From: Onthophagus taurus
Taxonomy: Eukaryota > Arthropoda > Insecta > Coleoptera > Scarabaeidae
Assembly: GCF_036711975.1 (NCBI RefSeq)
Contig: NC_091971.1
Span: 10,175,501-10,239,500, forward strand
Direction of reading: 5' to 3'
DNA: 64,000 nt
This document shows, piece after piece, positions 24,464 through 34,357 of the stretch. The notes below the pieces were generated by a model. It worked only from the letters and a program-made list of their open reading frames with translations, was not told the DNA's origin and searched no databases. A program made the translations under genes and the position numbers. Positions within the stretch are counted from its first letter, which is position 1, and each line of letters opens with the position of its first letter.

Positions 24464-24939
24464 GTGAGTTTCTTTAGTGACTTTGAGAGATTAACATGAT
24501 AAATGATTGTAAATTTAACGGTTTCAATCTTATTAATCTTAATGGTTAAGTGGAATGGAATTTTTTTGTTTTTTTTGAGGGGAAATACCGAATTAACGCC
24601 GTTAACACCTTTTGACGTAAATATTGACGTAAACTGTCGTAAATAAACATTTTAACATTAAAGATTTAATCACTACATTCTTTTTATAAAATCCATTATT
24701 TATTTCATTTCAAAGTATCATCAATTATGTATAATACGTCAAATACTCAGAAAAGTCAGTATTTATCGATTTTGAGAATACCTATGATATCATCTGCAGT
24801 AAATTTTTGGAGTTTAATATATCTACACGCCTAATTCTGCTAGTAGAAGAAACACTGAGGATGAAAAATGATTCGCTATCATTCATACTTTTCAACAAAT
24901 GTACTTGAGAAAGTTATATGGGATGCGTTTATTAACACC

Positions 24940-25210
24940 AGAGGAACAATCATTAACGAAAGCGTGCATGCTTTGATGATGCTGTTGACGTCTTTGCATA
25001 GTCAAGATGAGCCATGATAGAAGCCTTCTATCTAATAAAAAAAGCAGGGCATAAAAGTGGTCTAAAATAAAAAAAAACAAATGAAACAAAAATTGCGCAT
25101 ACAAAATCATTAATAAGACATCTGCAAAATTTGGCCATAGGAGAGAATAACATCGAAACTGTAGAGCAATTTATATATCTAGGGTCACTTGGAATAACAA
25201 CATGTCAAAA
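24940..25210 (+). pseudogene. Reverse transcriptase remnant, plus strand
   Basis: One frame reads ACFDDAVDVFA, a decayed counterpart of the YADDVDVIA catalytic block. It then continues as AMIEAFYLIKKAGHKSGLK, a stop, and KKTNETKIAHTKS, ending in NLAIGENNIETVEQFIYLGS. This block order (catalytic Asp pair, helix, NxxKTK-like segment, then FxYLGS) is typical of non-LTR reverse transcriptases. Stops and the altered catalytic block show it is inactive. The rest of the element is not recognisable. Confidence 0.75.
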
Positions 25211-26350
25211 GAGATCTTCTTCAAAAAAGGATTCTTCCAGCAAATAAAACGCAAGATTTCTAGCAACTTCTCGAATGCAGAATAAAATAAGCTTTTGAAT
25301 TATGTCAATTTTGACTAGTGATGGAACGACGCTGTAAGTTTGAATTATATTCAGCGATCCAAAGATCGTCAAATTCATAAAAATTACTAAAATAGAGACT
25401 AGATATTTGAACCACGTGGAAAAAGACATTAAATTCCTCAATGTTATCAAAGCGAGATGCAAACGAGAAGAGAATTAAGACTCACAGAAGGCAGTCATGC
25501 CTCTATTGAACGAAAAGTGGTGACTTCATCGTTAAACTAAACCATATTGACATCAAATTTTTGTTTGTCAATCTTGTTTGTTTTGAACTGTTTCTATTTT
25601 GTGTGTTTTTGAACATCTTAAATAACAATTTGTTGCGATGTTTTCAGATTAGTTCCGATTAATTGTGAAGCACATCATTTTAATGTTCTAGGGCTGTTAT
25701 GAAATATAGTTAATGTTTTCTCGATAGACTCAGGTTTTGCACGCCGACCAACATTGCCACCAACACTGCCATCACAAATACTACAATTTCTCTTGAGCTT
25801 GGCATCGGTTTTTCTACACCAACCCAACTTTGGTTGGTAATAATTTTTTACCCAAGCCAACCCAACCCAACCCAACCCAATAATCGTTGAATGGTATAAG
25901 AAGTCGATTAACTCAGATAACATCTTCAATACTTAAATTTCTCAATGCTTTACAATGGCATCAAAGAATTCGTGTTCCTAGATACTTACAGATTCACACA
26001 ACCTCATACTATGTATTCAAAATTTGATATCCTTTGGAACAACTTCCATCTTTTTTCTTCATTGAACTTCAAGTGATTTGAAATAATCAAATGATGAGAT
26101 GGTTTGCTTCATCAACTTTTGGGTTATGATTGCTAGAAGTTTGGTCAAATATTTTCGTTCTAATCAAAGTTGACAAGATGGAGGCGATCGGTTACTCGAT
26201 GTTGATAATTAAGAAATGGAATTAAAAGGAATATAGGATTTTTTCTTGGAATAGTATTAACATATTTGTTCAATAAATTCCCAAATTCCTGTATACCATA
26301 TGTTAGTTTTGTGTTATTGGTGAGACCATGGTTATATCCTAGAATCACTT
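25211..26350. other. Gene-free stretch
   Basis: Nothing identifiable is seen. A short (CCCAA)n run occurs at about 25,859-25,879. Open frames on the minus strand lack domain similarity. Confidence 0.5.
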
Positions 26351-26352
26351 AT

Positions 26353-27244
26353 TTATATCTTGGATCTTTGAAATCTTGAATATGATAAAAAAAATGAATA
26401 ATCCTTTTCGTGCCATTTCCAACATAAGTTATAACAAGCCAATATACAATTGACATATGCTCTCTCCGTTATTAATAATTCCTCATCACTCTTTCCTTCT
26501 AAGAAAATCTTTTCAGAATCAGAGTCGCCAATTATTTCCATGTGGTCAGAAGTGTCTGCCTCACTTTCTGAACTTTGTGGGCGTTGAAACGTAGTTTCTC
26601 CTACGAGAAACACGACTATTAGGAGCTTTTGTCCGGAAAGTGGAAACTACTGGAAAAACTCACTTACAAGTATTCAATCAATTGCTGACTTGGGATGTTT
26701 CAATCTGTTTTTGTAACAATCGTAAACGTAATTGGTCGTCTCTCTATGAATTTACAGTTTTTTATATGTTCATTACCATTTTTTTTGGTAATTGGATTAG
26801 CTATCATATGTCAAAGTTTGATGGTGAGCTAATAAATCAGCCTGTATGTCAGATTAAACAGCTGTGTTGGATGAGTACCATTGTATGGCAATATTGTGCT
26901 GCTCACTGTAATGAACTTGTTGCTTTCTTCTTTGTATAATAGAGGTAACATTGTTGTGAATAATCATTCTTCCAGATTATTAGTGTTAGACCAACTTTAT
27001 TTTTGGTCTGAGAATCTCAAAAGGGTTTGCCTTGTAATTTACATATGGAATCACCATTTCCACAAATCATTACACTTATAGCTGCTTTAATGGAGATTGA
27101 AATTGGTTCTGGAGTATCATACTTTGTCAAAACATCTTGTTCTAGTTGACTGAAGTAACTTTCTATAATTTCTTTTGTAAATTTCATCTCATCATGTGTA
27201 TCTTTGGCTTTACATTTAGATGATATATTTATAATAAAGAACAA
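26353..27244 (-). pseudogene. Unrecognised coding-like remnant
   Basis: Minus-strand frames look like eroded coding sequence. About 27,017-27,244 encodes MKFTKEIIESYFSQLEQDVL, then TKYDTPEPISISIKAAISVM. About 26,880-27,000 encodes KVGLTLIIWKNDYSQQCYLY. The frame 26,353-26,613 has an acidic Ser-rich tract (SSESEADTSDHMEIIGDSDS) and then CWKWHEKDYSFF. The acidic linker plus a WKWxEKxD block recalls the C-terminal tail of some insect transposon-derived proteins, but this is a weak impression. Stops separate the pieces. I do not assign a function. Confidence 0.25.
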
Positions 27245-27710
27245 TTTTTGTATGATCTATTTTTAAATTTAATGTTTTGTAATTTTTTTTATCTTATGAA
27301 ATCATTCTTATTATTCAATTTTGTTATATCGTGTGTATATACCATGTCGGCTTTCTCCTCAGCAATTTTACGCTCGTCGATTTTTACGGTTTAGTTGCAC
27401 GCATTGTATTATATATGGAAAATGTAAAAAGATGATTTCATAAATTAATAATTTGAAACGTCACAATTATACAACATATCATTCGCATTACAACAAATGA
27501 AATTAAAGATTAAAGTAAGATTTGAATTAGAATTAAGAAAATTCCAATTAGGAAGTTAAGGTAATCAAGATGATTCATCCATATCTAATAATTCACCACA
27601 TGAATTTGAAATTCTGTAATTTTTAATTTAAAAAACCGCATCATTGCAATAACAATTTTGATTACAAAGTAGTCATAACTTGCAATTTGTTATTAACATA
27701 CCTATCTATT

Positions 27711-28155
27711 TATAAAAGACAATTCTATTGTCATTTAATAGAAGTAACAATCGATTTATAGTTGACTTAAATGTTCTCCGCTTTATCGCCTTTTGGAAGT
27801 TATCGCCTTTTCATCGAAACGCATTCGAGTGCAGCCTTTGTAGACTTCCAACTCTCATTGTTTGAGTTGCACAAGTGATTTGACTTACATCCGCGATTGT
27901 GGGTTGGGCGATTAAAGCTTGGTGGGGTCATAGGTCACGGGTCCGGGCTCGTGACTATCGAACCTCAAGGTTACCATCTCACTTGGGCGTGGGGCCCCCT
28001 TTTTGCACTACTTTTCCTATTACCGACCTGATATCTTGGATCGTTAAACATGAGTGCCATTCACTTTATGTAACTATCGTAAAAAGAGAATTGTTTCTCT
28101 ATCAAACACAAAAAAATAAAAAGAGAACAAGTTAATAATTTAATTTTTTTTCTAG
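27711..28155 (+). promoter_or_regulatory. Possible proximal promoter/5' UTR of the Pro-rich gene, ending in a splice acceptor
   Basis: TATAAAAG occurs at 27,711-27,718 in a patch that also has a repeated TTATCGCCTTTT (about 27,781 and 27,799). Just before the ATG at 28,156 is a long pyrimidine tract ending TTTTTTTTCTAG (AG at 28,154-28,155), a textbook acceptor. The coding sequence therefore begins at the first base of an exon. A possible local donor is ATC|GTAAAA near 28,079, giving a ~77-bp intron; distal first exons are the alternative. The acceptor is convincing, the promoter is tentative. Confidence 0.35.
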
Positions 28156-31100
28156 ATGACATCAGCTTCCGTACGATGGGTACTAATTTTCTCTTTGATC
28201 ACCTTCGTTTCATTAGAACCACATCAAAGATCCGGTTTAAGAATTGTCCATAAACTGGTCGGCGGACATTTAAACACAAATCGGGATGATGACGTGGAAC
28301 TGATGACTTCCGGAGCTGGTGAGGGTCAAGGAAAATCTAAGAAGACTGGGGGCGAAGAAAAGAAAACTTTATCTCAACAGGTTGCGGACGGGAAATATGC
28401 GTTGATTCAAAATGAATTATTTTCGAAGCCGATCAAAAGACCGGGTATCATCAGTTATAAGGATAATCCTGAAGTTCCTAACGATAATAGTAATAATTTG
28501 GGGGGATTAAATAAAAGTGATATTTGGTTATCTGAAAACCATTTATTGGTGATTAAGGGTGGGTTTTATCCCGATCATGATCAGGATAATAAGGATGTTA
28601 TTTGGACTCCCATTGACGATTTTAACGCTCCTGATCGTCAAGTGAAGATTCCTGCTCATCCCAAGGTTCCTCCGCCCTTTCCAGTACAGCTCGAAGAAGG
28701 TAATTAAGTTATTTATGAATTTTAGAAAAGATAAATTAATAATAAAATATTTTTAGGGGGACCAATATTGTTGTTCCTTAGCCCAAATGTTACGAAAACG
28801 CTTAATGGAACGTTCAAAGAAGGAATATATCCCTTATACCCCGAAAGTAATGAAGTCATCGGAGGAGAGGGAATCAAAGAGCGACCATCAAGTGGTAAAC
28901 ATCCGCCCTACACTTTTACCGGGGAAACTCCGTTCCCAATACCTCCATTTCCACCCCCCACCGGATTGGATGGCCACAATCCGATCCAACAGAAGGAAGG
29001 TATTCCTGGCAATGTAAACGATTCCTTGATTCCTTCTTATTTACCACCATTCATCCCTAATTTGGATAATGAAACTTACGACGAAGATGACCCATCGATT
29101 TATTACCCACCACCATACAGCTTTTATTACGCGAGGGATAACTCAACGGAAGTTCCACCAGGTCCTTTAGTACCTGGAATTATCCTTCCCCCACCACCAA
29201 ATTTCTTTGAATCATTAAACGAAAATGGGGGTGCTAGAACAAAATCAAAACCACCATTAAGACCGATCACAACAACAACACCTAAACCAACGATAACAAT
29301 AACAACAACTTTAAAACAAAGAATTAAAACAAAAATTTATTTCTATCCAACAAATACAACGGTTAATCCAACAGTTTCTGGAAGGAAGAAACCAACAACA
29401 ACAGAAACAACCAGTAGGAAGAAATATCCAACAATAACTATATTAAAACCGGTTTCAAGGACAACAAGTACAATTAAACCAAAAACTTCTAAATTACCAT
29501 CGAAAATGTTCGGGCCCCCAATTACATCAGAAACGCCAAAAGTAATTGTAACATCAACGAAGGTTCCTCTTAAAACTTATTACGCAACGACACATTTAGA
29601 ACCAATTATTCCTATAACCGAACGACCGAGACAACAACAATTCATCGACGTAACAAAATCGAAAATTATTCCTCAAGTACAAAACGTCGAAGTGAACGTA
29701 CCCAATCAGGATTCACAAAAATCGAATGTGATTCAGGTTATTCCACGCCAACAAGTACGTCCCGTTCAAAACGTACTTGAACCGTCGACGACCACAAGAG
29801 CCACGCCAGTACAATATTACTTTTACGATGAGAATGTTATTAACACAACTCCCAGACCGTTTATTAATACAATTCCGAAAGAGGTTTTAATTCCTGAACG
29901 ACCGCAACCGCCGGTCCCATCGCGAAACGTTCCCCCACAATCAAATATTCGTTATTATTATGTAGGAGAATCTGAATTCCCATCTAGAACGCAACCGGTA
30001 CAAATTAAAAGACCACAACGACCACAGAATTCGTTTAGCGTTCACATTGCGAGATTAAAACAAGAAATTGAAAGCTATCAAAATATTAGAAATGGTGATT
30101 ATGGGATTGTTAATAACGATGGGAATAGACCGAGTGGTTATTTTGAACGATCCAAACCTGTGTATGAGTATGAATTTCAAGCGGCTGGGTATAGACAACA
30201 AAATAATTTTAATAATGGTTATTTGCCCATTCAACAAAAGAGACCTTTACCCCATTATAGCGTGGAAATTCAAGAAGCTGTTGAAGTCACTCCACCAACA
30301 CCTATTTATGAGACAACACAAGAAGGGTATTATTTGGATCCTGTAACTGAAAATCCTGCAAAATTACGTGAGGTATGTTTTGTCACTTTGACAAATAAGT
30401 TTAATGAATGGCCCTTTTGGGTCAGTTGCTTCACATCTGTTAATATATAATTTACATAATAATAATAATATCTCAGATATATCCATATTATCTATATATC
30501 CTACCCCCCTCCTGAGCCTCCCCGTGCCTCTCTACGTCTCCTCGTTGACACCACTTCCCCATTCATCTCTTTCTGTGCACCTTCTCCCCCAGCACCTGAC
30601 TCCAGTATATTACCTCCTCCCTTAACTCATCACACTCTACCAGCAGATAGTTTAAAGACTTCCAGCCTTCCTCATCCTCCATCCAATATTGGCCTTCTCT
30701 TCGTTACCACATCAACATCATCCTCCTCTGCTATCAAGCACTTCTCTGCAGCAATCTTCCCATATTTTGGGTTATATTTACTCTCCCTTATCTTAGTTCA
30801 TCTCTATTGCATTCTCACATCCTTATCCTTGCCCTCCAGTCCTGCGTTAATCTGTCTGCGACATTCCTCCAAGATTCCACAATACGTCTTTACCTGCCAA
30901 CCCTCTTCAAATCACACCACTTGCTCACCCACCTCCACCCTTACCATATCTATCTTAATTTCTTCTTTAACTATATATCACGGCGTCTCCATAGCCAATC
31001 CCAACACCCTCTTCCAGTATCTAGTCTGCACATCCTCTAATAACCCTTGCTCCTTCCATCAATTTGCTCCTCCAATTTGTACTTCAAGTATGTGTGCTCC

Positions 31101-32547
31101 CTCATCTCCTTGATCAACTTCCCCTCCCATCTCCAATCCTCAGTCTTCCTTCTTTTACAAAGCTTCTCTCACAAAACTTTATCTTTTGCGTTTTGTTTAC
31201 GTTCACCTCTAAATCATTCCCCCTAAAATACCCTTCCAGAGACCGCATCATTGCCCTCATCTCACCCACTTCCCTCGCCATCACTTCCATTAAGCGAACA
31301 TCGAACAGAATGTCTCAATTCAATCTTAGAAGCAATTTGAGAATATTTCATTCTGAATACATTCTTCTCTACGCAACCTCATTTCAAAATTAATGTTTTC
31401 AGAGGAGAAGAGAAATTCTAATCCTTTGATCTATAAATGCTATAATCGAACCTCATCATCAACCAAAGAACATCGTCTTACAATCAATATTTTTTGAGGT
31501 CGCTCATTTTTAGATCAATAACAACCCGATTTGATTCCCATTTTGCACTGTGTTATTCTAATGTTATCTACATTTCTGAACACAACCTTGTCCTTAACGA
31601 ATATTTTCAAGTGCAAGCTCAAAATGCCTCAAGCCAACCTCATATGCAAACTAAAAATGTCACAACCTAATTTGATTATTCTTGGAGTTGGGTTGAGAAC
31701 TAATTAGTGGGTAATTTGAGTCCCAATCAAACATAAACATTAATTAAAGAATTTTGTAACTGAGGCTGACATTCTCCAAGTTTGTCATAAGAAGAGAATC
31801 ATTCCACTTGCAATTTGATGCCTAACCTCAACCTCACCATTAGTTCAAGATTGTCATAATCCAATCTCCTAAGCAATACAAGAATGCTGGATCACGATCA
31901 GAAAGTGTAAAGTATACAAAGCATAAGATATCCTAACTCAATTCGTCATCTATTAGGGAATTTCGTTATTGTGGCTAGTTCTTCAACTTCTGATTGAAAT
32001 TTACAAATATTATGTAAATATATCGTAAATTTAGAAATCTAATTTAAAATTTTTGATGTAGGTACAAAGAAATAAACATCGAACTTCAAAACCAATTTCA
32101 CAATATTCATTTGAAGCCACCCAAAATCCACTTTACAATCAATTCTACACGAAACATGACGAAAAATTCATCGACGATGCCACAAAGGAATATTTCACCG
32201 TGTTTGGCAAAAGAATTCCATTAGCAACGACACCAATTCCAATTCAAAGGCAAAAGTATTATCAACGTCCGCAAGAAGTGAAACAAAATCGTCCCAGTTT
32301 GGAAGGTGATACGTACATAAATTATTTGCCACAAAGACCACGTGTGAATCCGCATTCTGAGTTTATTCTTCAACCGGTGAACGAAGATCAAAATTATCGT
32401 ATTCAACAAACTGAACGACCGATAGTGACTTATAAGCTTCCGGGTGATGAGGGAACTCACTTTTACTTTTTAACACCTCAACTTGCCCAAAAACGCGAAC
32501 AGAATGCGAATTTTTATTTTTCAAATACGAAAAATGGTAGGAGATAG
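28156..32547 (+). CDS. Secreted Pro/Thr/Tyr-rich protein, about 881 aa, 3 coding exons
   Basis: Coding exons are 28,156-28,699, 28,757-30,372 and 32,062-32,547. Junctions are phase 1 (GAAG|GTAATT...TTTTAG|GGGG) and phase 0 (GAG|GTATGT...GTAG|GTACAA), and the frame is continuous across both. The predicted protein is about 881 residues. An N-terminal hydrophobic stretch (ASVRWVLIFSLITFVSL, residues about 4-20) is a likely signal peptide, so the product is probably extracellular. An acidic/basic region (to about residue 180) is followed by a proline-rich stretch with PPP and YPPPYSFYY blocks. A Thr/Pro/Lys-rich mucin-like stretch comes next, then a C-terminal half with repeated aromatic clusters (VQYYFYDE, IRYYYVGE, EGYYLDP, HFYFLTP, NFYFSNT). 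Several N-x-S/T sites are present. No enzymatic domain is visible. A cuticle or matrix role is inference only. Intron 2 (1.7 kb) contains a retrotransposon fragment. An AATAAA lies at 32,822. Confidence 0.85.
30490..31295 (-). pseudogene. R1-like non-LTR reverse transcriptase fragment inside an intron
   Basis: The plus strand is conspicuously pyrimidine-rich. The minus strand reads MAREVGEMRAMMRSLEGYFR, then GNDLEVNVNKTK, followed after stops by EDWRWEGKLIKEMREHTYLK and WDWLWRRR further on. The NVNKTK block followed by a KxFKYLG-like block (here REHTYLKYKL) matches the C-terminal part of R1/Jockey-group reverse transcriptases. Multiple stops show it is dead. It is antisense within intron 2 of the Pro-rich secreted protein gene and explains most of that intron's unusual composition. 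Confidence 0.7.
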
Positions 32548-32821
32548 CTCAACCTTGCTGATGATGGTTTCAGCTTAGATAAAACCCTGTGATCTATCCA
32601 TTTATTTTTGACTGTGCAGTCTCTTTGACTGTGATCGGCATTATTCCTATGGAAATGATGCGAGTGTTAAGAAGAAAAAGAAATAATTAAGAAAACCTGT
32701 GCAGAATATTTTCTTATTAAGGACTTACGTTATAAGTGAATAAGTGTATTTATAAAAAAATGTACATATTAGGTGATAATTTTTAATAATCATACGATTT
32801 ATATCAAAAACATTTTAGGTA

Positions 32822-32827
32822 AATAAA
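32822..32827 (+). promoter_or_regulatory. Polyadenylation signal AATAAA
   Basis: AATAAA lies 275 bases after the stop of the Pro-rich protein gene and is followed by a T-rich tract. It lies 24 bases from the stop codon of the convergent carrier gene, so the two 3' ends probably overlap or abut. Confidence 0.6.
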
Positions 32828-32850
32828 ATTTTTTTTTTTGATTCGTCTTA

Positions 32851-34245
32851 TTACTTATTATTTTCACTTAATTCAACTTCAATATAATAATTTTGTATTT
32901 CTCCAGATCCAAAAACGGCATACACAACAACTAAGATTAAAATAAAACCAGCAGCAACCCAAAATATAACAAACCATGACTTCATATTGGTTCCATCCCC
33001 TAAAATGCAACCAACAAACATTGGTACAAGTATCCCGGATGTTGTTCCAGCAGTATTTGTTAATGCCATAAGAGTAGCGGCAATTTTAGGTCCGATATCA
33101 ACATGATTCGATAACCATCCGCAAGAAGCTCCTCCTAATAACGCCATGATTGAAGTTAAGATGATTGTTCCTGCCAACCAATTACACCCAATATAAGCCA
33201 TGGCGATGGTTAAACCACACATTGGAATATATGTGACTAAAGTTGCTGTTCTTTTTGCCCAAGTTTGGCTTAAATTCTTTTTTTGTCTTAGATAATCGAG
33301 TGTTCTTCCAAATGATATGCTGTATATCCAACTCAAAGTTCCTCCGATTGCGATGAAATTAGTGATAAAATCTACTCGAAGAAGATGAACTTTATGTAGA
33401 TAAATTGGCATATCGGTTATAAGAAGGTATCCAATCCAATTTGAGCAACCATGCGCCATAAAAAGCGCCCAAAATGGTTTTGATAAGAATAAATTTTTCC
33501 ATAAAATTACAGTTTTTTTATCATCTTGTTTATCTTCCAGCGAGGACATTAACAAATCAAGTTCTTCTTGTTTAATAAATCTAGCTTGTTGTGGATAATC
33601 GGCAGTAAATATAACCCAAAAAAATAACCAAGGAATACAAGCACTTCCGATGATGTAGTAAACATTTTTCCAACCCAAATGAGAATCGATAATTCCTACA
33701 ACTAAAGTACCAACAACCATCCCAACGGTTGTACCAGAAAATGTTAAACTAGCCATAGTATTTCGTTCCGATTTTAGAACCCATCGTGCTAAAATTAAAG
33801 ATGTTGCGGGAATCGTCGCCCCAGATCCGAAACCTTGCAAAATTCTCATCGCAATAACAAGGTAATAATGTATTTCGCAACTTATCGGAATTAATAAAGA
33901 AGGAATTATGTTTAAAACCATACCAGAAAAAAAGACCCATTTAACACTACATAATTCACATAATCTTGCACTTGGAAGCATTACAACTAAATATCCCCAA
34001 TAAAACGAACTTAAAATTATTCCTTGTAGAGAATTCGACCAGGTAAATTCACCTTTGTGATTCTTTTTTTGAGATTTTTCTTCTTGAGTTTTATTCGAAC
34101 AAACACCAGTTTGGTTTTGTTCGATACCAGTTTGATTCACCATACTCACTATAGTTAAATTTATATGGATTCGGTGTGCGTATAAAAGTCCTAACCCCAC
34201 TGATGTTAATATTACTACTGTATAACGTGTTGGAAGACATTTCAT
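32851..34245 (-). CDS. SLC17/MFS anion cotransporter-like carrier (464 aa, intronless)
   Basis: This is a major-facilitator carrier of the SLC17 type (insect 'putative inorganic phosphate cotransporter' group), predicted to be a plasma- or organelle-membrane anion/Na+ or H+ symporter. I chose the start at 34,245 (MKCLPTRYTVVILTS) because it aligns with the sister gene's start; the frame is open 27 codons further upstream. About 12 hydrophobic segments are visible. Landmarks are TM1 with YAHRIHINLTIVSMV, an N-glycosylatable loop (NQTG twice), SFYWGYLVVMLPSARL, RILQGFGSGATIPA, ARWVLKSERNTMASLTFSG, HGCSNWIGYLL and, late, NHVDIGPKIAATLMALTNT. The family's TM1 R-x-N reads R-I-H here, a change from the sister's R-V-N at a conserved position. 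No introns. It is divergent from the next gene, with 112 bp between starts. Substrate unknown. Confidence 0.9.
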   Translation of the reverse strand: MKCLPTRYTVVILTSVGLGLLYAHRIHINLTIVSMVNQTGIEQNQTGVCSNKTQEEKSQKKNHKGEFTWSNSLQGIILSSFYWGYLVVMLPSARLCELCSVKWVFFSGMVLNIIPSLLIPISCEIHYYLVIAMRILQGFGSGATIPATSLILARWVLKSERNTMASLTFSGTTVGMVVGTLVVGIIDSHLGWKNVYYIIGSACIPWLFFWVIFTADYPQQARFIKQEELDLLMSSLEDKQDDKKTVILWKNLFLSKPFWALFMAHGCSNWIGYLLITDMPIYLHKVHLLRVDFITNFIAIGGTLSWIYSISFGRTLDYLRQKKNLSQTWAKRTATLVTYIPMCGLTIAMAYIGCNWLAGTIILTSIMALLGGASCGWLSNHVDIGPKIAATLMALTNTAGTTSGILVPMFVGCILGDGTNMKSWFVIFWVAAGFILILVVVYAVFGSGEIQNYYIEVELSENNK

Positions 34246-34298
34246 TGTCAATTTATGAAATGTGATTATCAAAAATTGAAAACATATGAATTTTATTT

Positions 34299-34306
34299 TG
34301 ACGTCA
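34299..34306. promoter_or_regulatory. TGACGTCA palindrome in a 112-bp divergent promoter
   Basis: The two carrier genes start at 34,245 (minus) and 34,358 (plus). The 112-bp gap contains a perfect 8-bp cAMP-response-element-type palindrome near its centre, the site class bound by CREB/ATF bZIP factors. No TATA box is obvious on either side. Shared, bidirectional control is an inference from geometry. Confidence 0.4.
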
Positions 34307-34357
34307 ATCAAAAATTGATGGCTCAAATTTATTGTAATATTAATTAAAGTTTAAATA

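Larger units (their letters stand above)
22016..24890. other. Mostly gene-free stretch with islands
   Basis: No complete gene is supported. Notable islands are a codon-like, GC-richer patch at 22,748-22,935 and a strong TATA-box patch near 24,428 (both listed separately), plus an island at about 24,330-24,440. The rest is AT-rich with short, non-homologous frames. Confidence 0.5.

Noticed and set aside
25859-25879. (CCCAA)n run as interstitial telomeric repeat
   Set aside because: Only about four or five units, on a homopolymer-like background; too short, and the usual insect telomere unit differs.
30404-31393. Plus-strand open frames rich in Ser/Leu/Pro in the intron of the secreted protein gene
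   Set aside because: They are antisense shadows of the minus-strand reverse transcriptase fragment, caused by its purine-rich strand.
34246-34326. 27-codon N-terminal extension of the minus-strand carrier
   Set aside because: The sister gene starts at the equivalent of the internal Met, and the extension would occupy most of the shared promoter gap.
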